Assembly: GCA_902617825.1 (NCBI GenBank)
Contig: CACMYE010000002.1
Location: forward strand, 1 to 64,000
From: an uncultured Pelagibacteraceae bacterium
Lineage (GTDB): Bacteria > Pseudomonadota > Alphaproteobacteria > Pelagibacterales > Pelagibacteraceae
Direction of reading: 5' to 3'
DNA length: 64,000 nucleotides
Shown here: piece after piece, positions 8,854-20,268 of the stretch
How positions within the stretch are numbered: the first letter of the stretch is position 1
Layout of the letters: each line of letters opens with the position of its first letter
Program-made: the position numbers and the translations under genes
The notes under the pieces: generated by a model
The model's input: only the letters and a program-made list of their open reading frames with translations
Databases searched by the model: none
Told to the model about the DNA's origin: nothing

Positions 8854-9464
8854 GATTTTGCAGAAGTTCCTGCTGACACTATAAATTTAGAGGCCTCTTC
8901 AAATGACATATTTAAATAGATAACGTCTTCGATCGGGAACATAAGTAAAAAACCACTTGTAGGATTTGGTGTTGTGGGAACAAAAACATTAACTAGTTTT
9001 TTATTAGTTTTTCGAGCCATCTCACCTGTGTTCTCTTTTGTTGCAAAACCTACAGCCCAAACTCCTTTTCTTGGATATTCGATTAATACTACACTTTTTT
9101 GACTTTCATCTTTCTTAGAAAATGTTTCAGTCATTTGAACTATTGCTGAATAAACTGTTCTTAAAAAAGGAATTCTTTTAAACAGGTCATCAATTAATTT
9201 TAAAATTCTTCTTCCAAAAAAAGAAAGTGACAACCCTCCAACAAAAGTAATAAATATAATTGAAATTAATATTTCAACACCCGGGATATTAAAAGGCAAA
9301 TAACTATTTGGATTGATATTTGATGGTATTAAGTTTGACGATATCCCTATAAGAATCTTACTAAGATATAATGTAAATCCAATTGGTATTAAAACAACGA
9401 CGCCAGCTATAAAATAATTTCTTAATGTTAAAGATATTGATTTTTTTGAATTTTTTTTAGCCAT
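8850..9464 (-). CDS. DUF502 family membrane protein
   Basis: RNYFIAGVVVLIPIGFTLYL, IPFLRTVYSAIVQ, VFVPTTPNPTSGFLLM typical of DUF502; start chosen at MAKKNSKK (ORF opens at 9521). Confidence 0.85.
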   Translation of the reverse strand: MAKKNSKKSISLTLRNYFIAGVVVLIPIGFTLYLSKILIGISSNLIPSNINPNSYLPFNIPGVEILISIIFITFVGGLSLSFFGRRILKLIDDLFKRIPFLRTVYSAIVQMTETFSKKDESQKSVVLIEYPRKGVWAVGFATKENTGEMARKTNKKLVNVFVPTTPNPTSGFLLMFPIEDVIYLNMSFEEASKFIVSAGTSAKS

Positions 9465-9577
9465 ATTTCTAATTATAACTCGAGTAAATAACAAAAATAA
9501 TTGCAATGATAAACAAAACAATTAAAATTTTGTTATTAAGATTCATAATATTTTAGTATTATCAATTTTATACACTT

Positions 9578-10405
9578 ATGAATAGAAGAAAATTTTTATC
9601 CTATGTTGGTTGTAGTTGCTGTGGATATTTCTTACCATCATGTACCACAGCACCAATTACTGAGAGAAAACAATTAAAAATAGTTTCTGAAGCTAGGCTC
9701 AATGCACAGGCAGCGCAAATCTATGAAAAAATTAAAGAAAAAGAAAAAATGAGTGATGATAAAAAAACTCTTAATGAAATCAAACAGATTGGTAGAAAAA
9801 TGGAAAATTCTATATCAGAATATTTTGAGAGAGAAGGTTTAAATGATCCTACTGCTAATTTTGATTGGGAATATATTTTAATAGACAAAAAAAAAGTTAG
9901 AAACGCATGGTGTATGCCAGGTGGAAAGATTGCTGTATACACAGGTATTCTTGAAGCAACAAAAAATACTGATGGTTTAGCTGCTGTGATGGGTCATGAG
10001 ATTGCCCATGCTGTAGCAAAACATTCTGTAGAAAGAGCTAGTAGAGGAACTTTATTGAATGTTGGAACAAGAATAATTGATATTGCCTCTGGTGGTGTAC
10101 TTTCAGATATCAATAGAACAACTGGAATGAACACTGTCGGCTTATTAGCTCAATTAGGAATTTTAAATCCTTTTAGTAGAAAGCAAGAAAGTGAAGCAGA
10201 CTATTTAGGTATGATATTTTCATCTTTATCAGGTTTTGACATAAGAGAAACAGTTAAAATTTGGGAAAGAATGAAAAAACTGAATAAAGGAAAGGAGCCC
10301 CCTGAATTTATGAGTACTCACCCATCATCTGATAATAGAATTAAAGATTTAAATGATAAAATAAACGAAGTGATATTGGATTATCCACCTATAAACACAG
10401 TTTAA
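9578..10405 (+). CDS. M48 family metalloprotease (periplasmic)
   Basis: MGHEIAHAVAKH (HExxH), ESEADYLG motif, Cys-containing N-terminal signal. Confidence 0.88.
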   Translation: MNRRKFLSYVGCSCCGYFLPSCTTAPITERKQLKIVSEARLNAQAAQIYEKIKEKEKMSDDKKTLNEIKQIGRKMENSISEYFEREGLNDPTANFDWEYILIDKKKVRNAWCMPGGKIAVYTGILEATKNTDGLAAVMGHEIAHAVAKHSVERASRGTLLNVGTRIIDIASGGVLSDINRTTGMNTVGLLAQLGILNPFSRKQESEADYLGMIFSSLSGFDIRETVKIWERMKKLNKGKEPPEFMSTHPSSDNRIKDLNDKINEVILDYPPINTV

Positions 10406-10413
10406 ATGAAACA

Positions 10414-10489
<76 letters not shown>

Positions 10490-10573
10490 CCGATTTATTT
10501 AAACTGGATGATTGTTATATATAGATTTATTTTATTATTTCAAATGTCAATTTAAGCATATATCAAAAAGCTA

Positions 10574-11686
10574 CTACAACTTATCAATGTATTTATCATG
10601 AAATTTATCAAATGTCCCTGACTCTATATGTTTTCTAATTGATGACATTAATTCTTGATAAAAATTGATATTATGAAGCGTTAATAGCATTGAGGCTAGT
10701 ATTTCATTAGTATTAAAAAGATGGTTTAGATAATTTTTAGAATATTTATTCAAACTTAAATTATCACAATTAGAGTCAAGTGGTGTATTATCATTTTGGT
10801 ATTTATTATTCTTAATGTTTATTCTTCCATCCCAGGTGAAAGCAAGGCCAGTTCTTCCAGATCTAGTAGGTAGAACACAATCAAACATATCTATACCACG
10901 TTTAACAGCACCAAGAATATCAGATGGAGTACCTACACCCATTAAATAATGAGGCTTATGATCAGGTATATACTCTTTAATATCATCTAAAACTTTAAAC
11001 ATTTCGTTTTGAGTCTCACCAACAGCAAGTCCTCCTAAAGCATAACCATCAAAATCTATATTAATTAATTCATTCAATGACTTAATTCTTAAATCCTTAA
11101 ATAATCCTCCTTGAACAATACCAAATAATGCTTTATGTGGATTTTTACCAAATGACTTTTTCGATCTTTCAGCCCAATATAAAGAGAGATCCATAGATTT
11201 TTTTATTAACTCATAATCGTTTGATTTTTTTGGACACTCATCCATGATCATAACGATATCTGAATTTAAACCTAATTGAATTCTTATACTTTCTTCTGGG
11301 CTTAAATAAAATTTTTTTCCATCTATGTGTGAATTAAAGATTGCACCTTTTTCACGATCGATTTTATTTAGTTTTGAGAGAGACATTACTTGAAAACCAC
11401 CTGAGTCTGTTAAAATTGGTAAATCACAGTTCATAAATTCATGTAAACCACCTACAGATTTAATTCGGTCTACACCAGGTCTTATCATTAGATGATAAGT
11501 GTTAGATAAAATTATTTGAGAACCAGTTTTTTTTATATCATCAATTGTGCATGCTTTAACGGTGGCTTGAGTACCAACAGGCATAAAGGCTGGAGTATTT
11601 ATGTTTCCACGATGTGTTTCTATAACACCTGATCTAGCAAATTTATCTTTGTTTAAAACTTTAAAGGCAAAATTTTTTAATGCCAT
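10574..11686 (-). CDS. tgt: tRNA-guanine transglycosylase
   Basis: TDSGGFQVMSLS, LGGLAVGE, YLMGVGTP, DCVLPTRSGR motifs. Confidence 0.96.
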   Translation of the reverse strand: MALKNFAFKVLNKDKFARSGVIETHRGNINTPAFMPVGTQATVKACTIDDIKKTGSQIILSNTYHLMIRPGVDRIKSVGGLHEFMNCDLPILTDSGGFQVMSLSKLNKIDREKGAIFNSHIDGKKFYLSPEESIRIQLGLNSDIVMIMDECPKKSNDYELIKKSMDLSLYWAERSKKSFGKNPHKALFGIVQGGLFKDLRIKSLNELINIDFDGYALGGLAVGETQNEMFKVLDDIKEYIPDHKPHYLMGVGTPSDILGAVKRGIDMFDCVLPTRSGRTGLAFTWDGRINIKNNKYQNDNTPLDSNCDNLSLNKYSKNYLNHLFNTNEILASMLLTLHNINFYQELMSSIRKHIESGTFDKFHDKYIDKL

Positions 11687-11694
11687 TCAACGGA

Positions 11695-12255
11695 TTATAG
11701 TGATTTAAAGCTAATGATCTTGTCAGGGTCTGTTACAGATCCGTTATTACTTTCATCACCTCTTTTAATTTTATCCACTAAATCCATTCCTTCTATTACT
11801 TTACCAAAAACAGTGTATTGTCTATCTAAAAAAGGTGCTGGTTTAAAACATATAAAAAACTGACTATTAGCACTATTTGGATCTGAGGATCGCGCCATCG
11901 ATAAAGTTCCTCTATCATGTGGTAAGCTACTAAATTCTTGCTTCAAATCTGGTAAGTCAGATCCTCCCATTCCTGCTCTCCTTAAATCAAAATCCTTTGA
12001 TTCTGAATTACCGAATTTTACATCCCCAGTTTGAGCCATAAAACCATCAATTACTCTGTGGAAAACAACGTTATCGTATTTTCCATCATTAGCTAATTCT
12101 TTAATTCTTTTCACATGATTTGGTGCCACATCTTCAAATAATTCTATTTTTACATCTCCATCTTTTAATTTTAAAATCATTATATTCTCCTCAGCTATTG
12201 ATTGATTGGTAATAAAAAAAAATAAAATAAATAAATTAATTAAAATTCTATTCAT
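11695..12255 (-). CDS. Peptidyl-prolyl cis-trans isomerase (cyclophilin type)
   Basis: VVFHRVIDGFMAQTGD, NSANSQFFICF, YTVFGKVIEGMD. Confidence 0.93.
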   Translation of the reverse strand: MNRILINLFILFFFITNQSIAEENIMILKLKDGDVKIELFEDVAPNHVKRIKELANDGKYDNVVFHRVIDGFMAQTGDVKFGNSESKDFDLRRAGMGGSDLPDLKQEFSSLPHDRGTLSMARSSDPNSANSQFFICFKPAPFLDRQYTVFGKVIEGMDLVDKIKRGDESNNGSVTDPDKIISFKSL

Positions 12256-12742
12256 ATTTTTCTTTTAAAGATTTAATAGTACTTTTGGTAGTAAATTTTT
12301 TAATATCACCATTTAATTTAACAATCTCTTTGACAAATCTTGATGAAATAATTTGATTTTCAACATCTGACATTAAAAAAATAGTTTCTATATTCTGGTT
12401 TAATTTTCTGTTCATTCCAGCTAATTGAAATTCATACTCAAAATCAGAAACAGCTCTCAGTCCCCGTAGAATAATATTTGATTTATATTTTTTACATAAA
12501 TCAGTGGTTAATGAGCTAAAAGATACTACTGTAATTTTTTTTTTATTAAGTTTTAGATCCTTAAATAAAGCTTTATTAACTATTTCTATTCTCTCCTCTG
12601 AACTAAATAGATAATTTTTACTGCTAACATCTGACACACCCACAACAATCTTATTAAAAAGTTTCAAAGCTTTTTTTATCACATCTATATGCCCATAGGT
12701 AATTGGATCAAATGTGCCAGGATATATAGCTATTTTGCTCAT
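12248..12742 (-). CDS. coaD: Phosphopantetheine adenylyltransferase
   Basis: YPGTFDPITYGHIDVI, RGLRAVSDFEYEFQLA, ISSRFVKEI. Confidence 0.96.
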   Translation of the reverse strand: MSKIAIYPGTFDPITYGHIDVIKKALKLFNKIVVGVSDVSSKNYLFSSEERIEIVNKALFKDLKLNKKKITVVSFSSLTTDLCKKYKSNIILRGLRAVSDFEYEFQLAGMNRKLNQNIETIFLMSDVENQIISSRFVKEIVKLNGDIKKFTTKSTIKSLKEKYE

Positions 12743-12746
12743 TAAA

Positions 12747-15326
12747 TTAAATCAAGTTATCTTCTATTTTAATTGCAGATACAACTTTTTCTTCACCAGA
12801 TAATTTAATAATTCTAACACCTTGGGTATTTCTTCCAGCAGTTCTTATTTCTTTAACAGCAACTCTTATAACTCTGCCTTTATTAGTTGATATTAAAATT
12901 TCGTCTCCTTCATAAACGGGAAAAGAAGATGTAATATTTCCATTCCTTGGAGAATTTACAATTCCAATTATACCTTTACCTCCACGGTTCGTAACTCTGT
13001 AGTCAAAATGAGAGGTTTTTTTACCAAATCCATTTTCACTTATGGATAAAACAAACTTTTCTTTAGCATTTAATTCAGATTTTTCATCTTTAGATTTTTT
13101 TCCATTTTTCTTAATTTTATCGCTATCGATGACTGATAAGGAAACTATTTGATCATTTGGCGCTAATTCAATTCCTTTAATACCTTTTGACGACCTTCCT
13201 TTAAAAATTCTCAATTTTTTTGCCTCAAACCTTATACATTTACCAAATTTTGTACTTAAAATAATATCTTGGTCGTCTTTACAGATTTTAACTCCTACTA
13301 TCTTATCATTATTATCCAATTTCATTGCAATTTTTCCAGACGCGTTAATTGATGAAAAGTCATCTAAACTATTTTTTCTAACTTTTCCTAAGCCTGTAGC
13401 AAAAATTATTTGATAGTTTTTTGAATCTGTTTCATCTTCTGGCATTGGCATAATAGAACTAATTGCCTGATGACTCTTTAATGGCAAAATATTAAATAAA
13501 GATTTTCCTTTAGATGAAGATGATCCTTCAGGTATTTTCCAAGCTTTTACCTTATAGACCAATCCTTCTGTTGAAAAAAACAAAACCGAAGTATGTGTAT
13601 TTACAGATAAAGTTTGTATAACGGAATCTTGATCTCTTGTTGTAATTCCAGATTTACCTTTACCACCTCTTTTTTGCTTCTTAACACCATCTAAAGAACC
13701 TCTTTTAATATAACCTTGAAGTGTAACTGTAATGATTACAGATTGTTTTTGAATTGTTTCCTCAATATCATAATTTAAAACTGCATCAATAATTTTAGTT
13801 CTTCTTGGTACAGCAAATTTTTCTTTGATATTTTTAAGTTCATCACTGATAACTTTTAACAACTCTTTTTTTGAGGATATAATGTTTTTAAATCTAGCAA
13901 TCAATCCAGCTAGTTTTTTAATTTCAACTTCAATCTCATTTATCCCTAGTGCTGTTAATTTTTGAAGTCTTAACTCTAAAATTGCTAGAACTTGTGGTTC
14001 AGACAATGAATATAAGTTTTTACCTTTTTTGCCTTCAACTAATGATATTAATTTTTGTGATTTATTAATTTTCCACTTAGTTTTTAATATAGATCCTTTT
14101 GCATCATCTGGTGTTTTTGAGGATCTGATTATTTTGATAATTTTATCTAAGTTTTCTACAGAGACAGATAAACCAATTAGGATGTGTGCACGCTCTTCAG
14201 CTTTTCGTAAATCAAATTTAGTTTTTTTAATTACAACATCTTCTCTAAAAGATAAAAAATTTGATAAGAAATCTTTAAGTGTACAAGTCTTAGGTTTGCC
14301 TTCAACGATAGCTAAGGTATTAAATCCAAAGGAACTCTCAATCTGAGTATTTTTATAAAGTTGTCTTTTAATTGTTTCTGGCTCAACGCCATTTCTCAAA
14401 TCAATTGCAACTCTTATTCCTTCTCTGTTAGACTCGTCTCTTATGTCTTTAATTCCTTCAATTTTTTTTTCTCTTACAAGCTGAGCAATTCTCTCATTTA
14501 AAACTGATTTGTTTACTTGATAAGGAATTGAAGTGATAACTAATCTTTCTCTTCCATTTTTTTGTTGTTCTATTGATACTTCACCTCTAATTTTAAAAGA
14601 TCCTCTTCCGTTATTATAACCCTGTTTAATAATATCTTTTCCAATGATTACGCCGCCTGTTGGAAAATCTGGACCAGGTATATGTTTCATTAATTCTTTA
14701 ATTTTAATATCTTTGTCTCCTATAAGAGCTAAAGTTCCATCAATTATTTCACCTAAATTGTGAGGTGGGATACTCGTGGCCATCCCTACTGCAATACCTC
14801 CAGCACCATTAACTAATAAATTTGGAAATTGTGCAGGTAAAACACTTGGCTCTTTTTCGGTTTCGTCATAATTGCTTTTAAATGAAATGGTATTTTTCTC
14901 AATATCGTCAATTAAAAATTGTGAAACTTTTGATAAACGTGTTTCGGTATATCTCATAGCTGCTGCTGGATCACCATCAATCGAACCAAAGTTTCCTTGA
15001 CCCTGAACCAAAGGTAAGCTCATTGAAAAATCTTGTACCATTCTAACTAGAGCATCATAAACAGATTGATCTCCATGAGGATGATATTTACCAATAACAT
15101 CTCCAACTATTCTTGCAGATTTTCTAAATTGTTTTGACCAATCATAACCACCTTTATACATCGCATATAAAATTCTACGATGAACAGGTTTAAGGCCATC
15201 TCTAATATCTGGTAGAGCACGACTTACAATGACACTCATTGCATAAGAAAGATATGATGAGCTCATCTCATCATGCATTGAGATTAGTTTAATATTATTA
15301 TCTTTTATCTCTTCAGATTTTTGCAT
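12747..15326 (-). CDS. gyrA: DNA gyrase subunit A
   Basis: [39 protein letters not shown]-terminal beta-propeller with KRGGKGKSG box. Confidence 0.97.
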   Translation of the reverse strand: MQKSEEIKDNNIKLISMHDEMSSSYLSYAMSVIVSRALPDIRDGLKPVHRRILYAMYKGGYDWSKQFRKSARIVGDVIGKYHPHGDQSVYDALVRMVQDFSMSLPLVQGQGNFGSIDGDPAAAMRYTETRLSKVSQFLIDDIEKNTISFKSNYDETEKEPSVLPAQFPNLLVNGAGGIAVGMATSIPPHNLGEIIDGTLALIGDKDIKIKELMKHIPGPDFPTGGVIIGKDIIKQGYNNGRGSFKIRGEVSIEQQKNGRERLVITSIPYQVNKSVLNERIAQLVREKKIEGIKDIRDESNREGIRVAIDLRNGVEPETIKRQLYKNTQIESSFGFNTLAIVEGKPKTCTLKDFLSNFLSFREDVVIKKTKFDLRKAEERAHILIGLSVSVENLDKIIKIIRSSKTPDDAKGSILKTKWKINKSQKLISLVEGKKGKNLYSLSEPQVLAILELRLQKLTALGINEIEVEIKKLAGLIARFKNIISSKKELLKVISDELKNIKEKFAVPRRTKIIDAVLNYDIEETIQKQSVIITVTLQGYIKRGSLDGVKKQKRGGKGKSGITTRDQDSVIQTLSVNTHTSVLFFSTEGLVYKVKAWKIPEGSSSSKGKSLFNILPLKSHQAISSIMPMPEDETDSKNYQIIFATGLGKVRKNSLDDFSSINASGKIAMKLDNNDKIVGVKICKDDQDIILSTKFGKCIRFEAKKLRIFKGRSSKGIKGIELAPNDQIVSLSVIDSDKIKKNGKKSKDEKSELNAKEKFVLSISENGFGKKTSHFDYRVTNRGGKGIIGIVNSPRNGNITSSFPVYEGDEILISTNKGRVIRVAVKEIRTAGRNTQGVRIIKLSGEEKVVSAIKIEDNLI

Positions 15327-15331
15327 AGAAA

Positions 15332-15781
15332 CTAAAAGGGAATCTCATCATCCATGTCGTTAGATATTTGAGAGGAGTCCTCTATATTATTTTGTGGATT
15401 AGGATCATTTTGAATGCCACCCCCATTACCACCACCCAACATTGTTAACGAAGAATTATATCCTTGAATAACAACTTCAGTAGAATATTTATCCTGACCA
15501 GATTGTTCATCTTTCCATTTTCTTGTTGTTATTTGACCCTCTACATAAATTTGAGCACCTTTCTTAAGATACTGTTGAACAACATTTACTAAGCCTTCAT
15601 TAAATACAACTATACGGTGCCATTCAGTTTTTTCTTTTTTTTCTCCAGTATTTTTGTCTTTCCAAGATTGACTTGTTGCGAGGCTTAATCTAGCTACACT
15701 CTTGCCATTTACCATTTGTTTGATTTCTGGATCTGCGCCCAAACGACCAATTAATAACACTTTATTTAAACTTCCAGCCAT
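15332..15781 (-). CDS. ssb: Single-stranded DNA-binding protein
   Basis: [25 protein letters not shown]-terminal DDEIPF. Confidence 0.97.
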   Translation of the reverse strand: MAGSLNKVLLIGRLGADPEIKQMVNGKSVARLSLATSQSWKDKNTGEKKEKTEWHRIVVFNEGLVNVVQQYLKKGAQIYVEGQITTRKWKDEQSGQDKYSTEVVIQGYNSSLTMLGGGNGGGIQNDPNPQNNIEDSSQISNDMDDEIPF

Positions 15782-15871
15782 AATATTTTTATATTTGTTT
15801 ATTTAATTAATTAGATTTATACCACAATTCTTCTGAATATTAATTTTATTAATTCAAAGCAACAAAAAATT

Positions 15872-18724
15872 ATGATGAAAAAGATAGTTATTAAGGGTGC
15901 TAAAGAACATAATTTGAAGAATTTATCTGTTGAGATTCCTAAAGATAAATTTGTAGTAATTACAGGTCTCTCTGGTTCAGGAAAATCATCTTTAGCATTC
16001 GATACTATTTATGCCGAGGGACAACGAAGATACGTTGAAAGTTTATCTGCATATGCAAGGCAGTTTCTGGATAAAATGAAAAAACCAAATGTTGATCTTA
16101 TAGAAGGATTAAGTCCAGCGATTGCTATTGAACAAAAAAATACTTCAAAGAACCCGAGATCTACAGTTGCAACAGTTACAGAAATTTACGATTACATGAG
16201 AGTACTATATGCAAGAGCTGGTATTCCCTATTCACCATTTACTGGTAAACCAATTACTTCACAGACAATCACTCAAATAGTAGATTTAATTAAAAAACTG
16301 CCAAAAAAATCAACTATTTACATATACGCCCCTGTAGTAAGAGGTCGTAAAGGTGAATATAGAAAAGATATTTTAAGTTATAAACGAAGAGGTTTTAGAA
16401 AAATCAAGATAGACAACGTTTTATATGATATTGAAAAATCTCCCAATTTAGACAAAAAGCTTAAACACGATATTTCAGTTTTGGTTGATAGAATTGTTTT
16501 AAATTCAAAACTAGGAAATAGATTAGCTGAAAGTATTGAAACAGCTGTTAATCTTGCAAATGGATTAGTTTTTGTTGAATATGAAGACGAAACATTGCCT
16601 CAAAAATATAGAAAAGTAGAAAAATTAATTTATTCAACAAAATTTGCTTGTCCTGAAAGTGGATTTACAATTGAAGAAATAGAACCACGATTATTCTCAT
16701 TTAATAGTCCTTATGGAGCCTGTGAGGAGTGCGAAGGTATTGGTATGAAATTAAATGTGGATCCAAATCTTGTAGTGCCAGATGAAAGAAAAAGTCTTGC
16801 TGATGGTGCTATTGAACCTTGGTCAAAATCTACCACCTTATATTATGCTCAAACACTATCATCACTCGCTAAACATTATGGTTTTTCTTTAGATGAAAAA
16901 TGGAAAAAACTGCCAAAAAAAATAAAAGATATTGTTCTTTATGGATCGGATGAGGATGAAATTAAGTTTAATTATGATGACGGTTACGAAAAATATTCTT
17001 ATAAAAAGACTTTTGAAGGTGTAATTAACAACCTAGAAAGAAGATTTTTAGAGTCTGATAGCGAATGGAAAAGAGAAGCTATAGCAGAATATCAATCTGA
17101 TACTGCCTGTGAAGCATGCAATGGTGATCGTTTAAAAGAAGAGGCATTATGTGTAAAAATTAACAATCTAAATATTAGCGAAGTGACAAAAAAATCGATA
17201 TTTGATGCTGCTGAGTGGTTTAAAGATTTAGTAAATCATATTGACAAAAGACAATTTAAAATTGCGGAACATGTATTAAAAGAAATAAATGAAAGATTAA
17301 ATTTTTTGTTAAATGTAGGTTTGGATTATTTAACCTTATCTAGAGAGTCGGGAACACTATCTGGTGGTGAGGCTCAACGAATAAGACTAGCTTCTCAAAT
17401 AGGTTCAGGGTTGACCGGTGTTCTTTACGTTTTAGACGAACCATCAATAGGTTTACATCAAAAAGATAATGTTAAACTTATCAATGCACTCAAAAGATTA
17501 AGGGATCTTGGTAATACTGTAATAGTTGTTGAGCACGATACCGAAACTATGGAAAATGCAGATCATATTATAGACTTAGGTCCAGAGGCAGGAACTAACG
17601 GCGGTCAAATATCATCCCAAGGTTCATATGATGAGATTAAAAAAGATAAGAATAGTATCACTGGACAATATCTTTCAAATAAAAAAAAAATTGACATTCC
17701 AAATACAAGACGTTTAGCTAAAAATGGAAGGTTTGTTGAAATCAATGGTGCAACAGGAAATAATTTAAACAATGTTAATCTTAAAATTCCAACAGGAACT
17801 TTCACTTGCGTTACTGGTGTATCGGGAAGTGGAAAATCTACACTAATATTACAAACACTATTCCATGCTCTAAATTTAACACTCAATAACAAAGCCAAAA
17901 AGGCTCCAAAAGCTTTTAAGGGCTATAAGGGTGTAGAATTAATTGATAAAATTATTGATATAGACCAATCACCGATAGGAAGGACACCAAGATCAAATCC
18001 TGCGACATATACTGGTGCATTTGGTCCAATAAGAGATTGGTTTACAAGTTTACCAGAATCTAAAACGAGAGGTTATAAACCTGGACGATTTTCATTTAAT
18101 GTCAAAGGTGGTAGATGCGAGGCTTGTGAGGGTGATGGTGTGATTACTTACGAAATGCACTTTTTACCAGATGTCTATATTCAATGTGATGAATGTAAAG
18201 GCACGAGATACAATAGAGAAACTTTAGAGATAAAATTTAAAGGTAAGAGTATTGCAGATGTTTTAGATATGTCTGTAGATGAAGGTTGTGAATATTTTGA
18301 AAATATATCAAATATTAAAACAAAATTATTAACATTAAAAAAAGTTGGATTGGGCTATATTAAGATTGGTCAGCAAGCAACAACCCTTTCGGGTGGGGAA
18401 GCTCAAAGAATTAAGCTTGCTAAAGAATTATCAAAAAGATCTACAGGACGAACAATGTATATTTTAGATGAACCAACAACTGGTCTACATCAACACGATA
18501 TTAAAAAACTTTTAGAAATTCTACACACATTTGTAAAACTTGGTAATACAGTTGTTGTAATTGAGCATAATTTAGATGTTATAAAAACTGCTGACTATAT
18601 TGTTGATATGGGTCCTGAGGGCGGCGTAAAGGGTGGTAAAATTATCGCAGAGGGTAAACCTGAAGAAGTGTCAAAAATTAAAGAAAGTTACACTGGTCAA
18701 TTCTTAAAGCCTTTACTAAATTAA
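15872..18724 (+). CDS. uvrA: Excinuclease ABC subunit A
   Basis: [35 protein letters not shown], two ABC signatures LSGGEAQRI, zinc-finger CEACEGDG. Confidence 0.98.
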   Translation: MMKKIVIKGAKEHNLKNLSVEIPKDKFVVITGLSGSGKSSLAFDTIYAEGQRRYVESLSAYARQFLDKMKKPNVDLIEGLSPAIAIEQKNTSKNPRSTVATVTEIYDYMRVLYARAGIPYSPFTGKPITSQTITQIVDLIKKLPKKSTIYIYAPVVRGRKGEYRKDILSYKRRGFRKIKIDNVLYDIEKSPNLDKKLKHDISVLVDRIVLNSKLGNRLAESIETAVNLANGLVFVEYEDETLPQKYRKVEKLIYSTKFACPESGFTIEEIEPRLFSFNSPYGACEECEGIGMKLNVDPNLVVPDERKSLADGAIEPWSKSTTLYYAQTLSSLAKHYGFSLDEKWKKLPKKIKDIVLYGSDEDEIKFNYDDGYEKYSYKKTFEGVINNLERRFLESDSEWKREAIAEYQSDTACEACNGDRLKEEALCVKINNLNISEVTKKSIFDAAEWFKDLVNHIDKRQFKIAEHVLKEINERLNFLLNVGLDYLTLSRESGTLSGGEAQRIRLASQIGSGLTGVLYVLDEPSIGLHQKDNVKLINALKRLRDLGNTVIVVEHDTETMENADHIIDLGPEAGTNGGQISSQGSYDEIKKDKNSITGQYLSNKKKIDIPNTRRLAKNGRFVEINGATGNNLNNVNLKIPTGTFTCVTGVSGSGKSTLILQTLFHALNLTLNNKAKKAPKAFKGYKGVELIDKIIDIDQSPIGRTPRSNPATYTGAFGPIRDWFTSLPESKTRGYKPGRFSFNVKGGRCEACEGDGVITYEMHFLPDVYIQCDECKGTRYNRETLEIKFKGKSIADVLDMSVDEGCEYFENISNIKTKLLTLKKVGLGYIKIGQQATTLSGGEAQRIKLAKELSKRSTGRTMYILDEPTTGLHQHDIKKLLEILHTFVKLGNTVVVIEHNLDVIKTADYIVDMGPEGGVKGGKIIAEGKPEEVSKIKESYTGQFLKPLLN

Positions 18725-18773
18725 ATATTAAAACTTAAAAATTACCAAAATTTAGTGTATAAAATTAAGAATC

Positions 18774-19376
18774 ATGAGTAATTTATTATCTTCCTTACCA
18801 AAAACAATACATACTTCTCTTGCAATAGCTATAATTTTGTTTGTAGGAATGTTTTTTCACAATGAAGGCATTGCATTTGATACGTTGTTTTGGAGTTGGT
18901 TATTTAGATTTATACATGTAGTAGTCGCAATAATGTGGATTGGATTGCTTTGGTATTTTAATTTTGTTCAAATCCCAAACATGGCTAAAATTCCAGATGA
19001 ACAAAAGCCTGCAATTGGAAAAGTAATTGCTCCAGCAGCTTTATTTTATTTTAGATGGGCTGCAGCTTTTACTGTCTTGTCTGGATTAATTCTAGCTTGG
19101 TTAAATGGTTATCTGCATGATGCAATGACTTTCAGTATTGGTTCCGGAATTCCAAAACACACTGCAATAGGAATTGGAATGTGGTTAGGTCTTATAATGG
19201 CATTTAATGTTTGGTTTGTAATATGGCCAAATCAAAAAAGAGCATTAGGTATTGTTGAAACTGATCCTGAAACAAAAGCAAAATCTGCTAAAACAGCAAT
19301 GTTGTTCTCTAGAACAAATACTCTTCTTTCTCTACCAATGTTACTAACAATGGTAGCTGCTCAGAATATTTATTAA
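18774..19376 (+). CDS. Membrane protein related to the N-terminal membrane domain of urate hydroxylase PuuD
   Basis: RFIHVVVAIMWIGLLWYFNFVQIP, ALFYFRWAAAFT, FNVWFVIWPNQK; multiple TM segments. Confidence 0.65.
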   Translation: MSNLLSSLPKTIHTSLAIAIILFVGMFFHNEGIAFDTLFWSWLFRFIHVVVAIMWIGLLWYFNFVQIPNMAKIPDEQKPAIGKVIAPAALFYFRWAAAFTVLSGLILAWLNGYLHDAMTFSIGSGIPKHTAIGIGMWLGLIMAFNVWFVIWPNQKRALGIVETDPETKAKSAKTAMLFSRTNTLLSLPMLLTMVAAQNIY

Positions 19377-19377
19377 T

Positions 19378-20268
19378 TTATTTACTATCGTCCTCTCTTA
19401 AGACAGTTTTTTGAGAAACTCTTAGTCTTACCAATACAGTATTGGCTATATAAATTGATGAATAAGTTCCAAAAACTACTCCTAAAATCATAGCTAGTGA
19501 AAATCCTTTTAATATCTCACCACCAAAAAAATAAATTGCAAGTAATGCAAGTAAAGTTGTTGCTGAAGTAATAATTGTTCTAGATAAAGTTTCATTAATT
19601 GAAATATTTGTTAATTCAAAGATTTTTATATCTGAATATTTTCTTAAATTTTCTCTTACACGATCAAATATTACAACAGTGTCATTCATTGAATAACCTA
19701 CAATGGTCAAGACTGCAGCGATAATTGATAAGTTGATCTCTAAACTGAATAGTGAAAATACACCAAGTGTAACAATAACATCATGAAATAGAGCTAAAAT
19801 AGCTCCAAGACTAAACTGCCATTCAAACCTAACCCAAATATAAATGAGCATTATTGCTAGTGATAAGGAAATTGCTATTACACCAGATTTTAATAATTCA
19901 GCACTTACTTTTGGTCCTACATTTTCAACCCTTCTGAAGTCATAGTTATTACCAAATGACTTATCAAGATTTACTTTAATCTCTTCAATTATATTTTTTT
20001 TATCATCTTTATTTTCAAATTTTATTAAAAAATCATTATCAGATCCAAATTTTTTAACAGAGACATCACCTAGGTTCATTTGACTAAATTTATCTCTTAG
20101 TGAACTAACATTGATTTTTGTATCATTAGATCTTAACTCAATTAACGTTCCACCTTTAAAATCTATTCCAAAATTAAGACCCTTAAACATAAGTAAAAGT
20201 AACGAAATAATAATTAAGGCGCTAGATAGAACATTAAAATGATTATAATATTTATTAAATTCAATCAT
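19378..20268 (-). CDS. secF: Protein translocase subunit SecF
   Basis: GLNFGIDFKGGTLIELR, IVGYSMNDTVVIFDRVREN. Confidence 0.96.
   Translation of the reverse strand: MIEFNKYYNHFNVLSSALIIISLLLLMFKGLNFGIDFKGGTLIELRSNDTKINVSSLRDKFSQMNLGDVSVKKFGSDNDFLIKFENKDDKKNIIEEIKVNLDKSFGNNYDFRRVENVGPKVSAELLKSGVIAISLSLAIMLIYIWVRFEWQFSLGAILALFHDVIVTLGVFSLFSLEINLSIIAAVLTIVGYSMNDTVVIFDRVRENLRKYSDIKIFELTNISINETLSRTIITSATTLLALLAIYFFGGEILKGFSLAMILGVVFGTYSSIYIANTVLVRLRVSQKTVLREDDSK

Noticed and set aside
12747-15326. Antisense ORFs such as 14029-14346 (+), and similar opposite-strand ORFs in secD, serS, uvrA, argS, pstC and pstS
   Set aside because: Shadow ORFs opposite well-supported conserved genes; no independent evidence.
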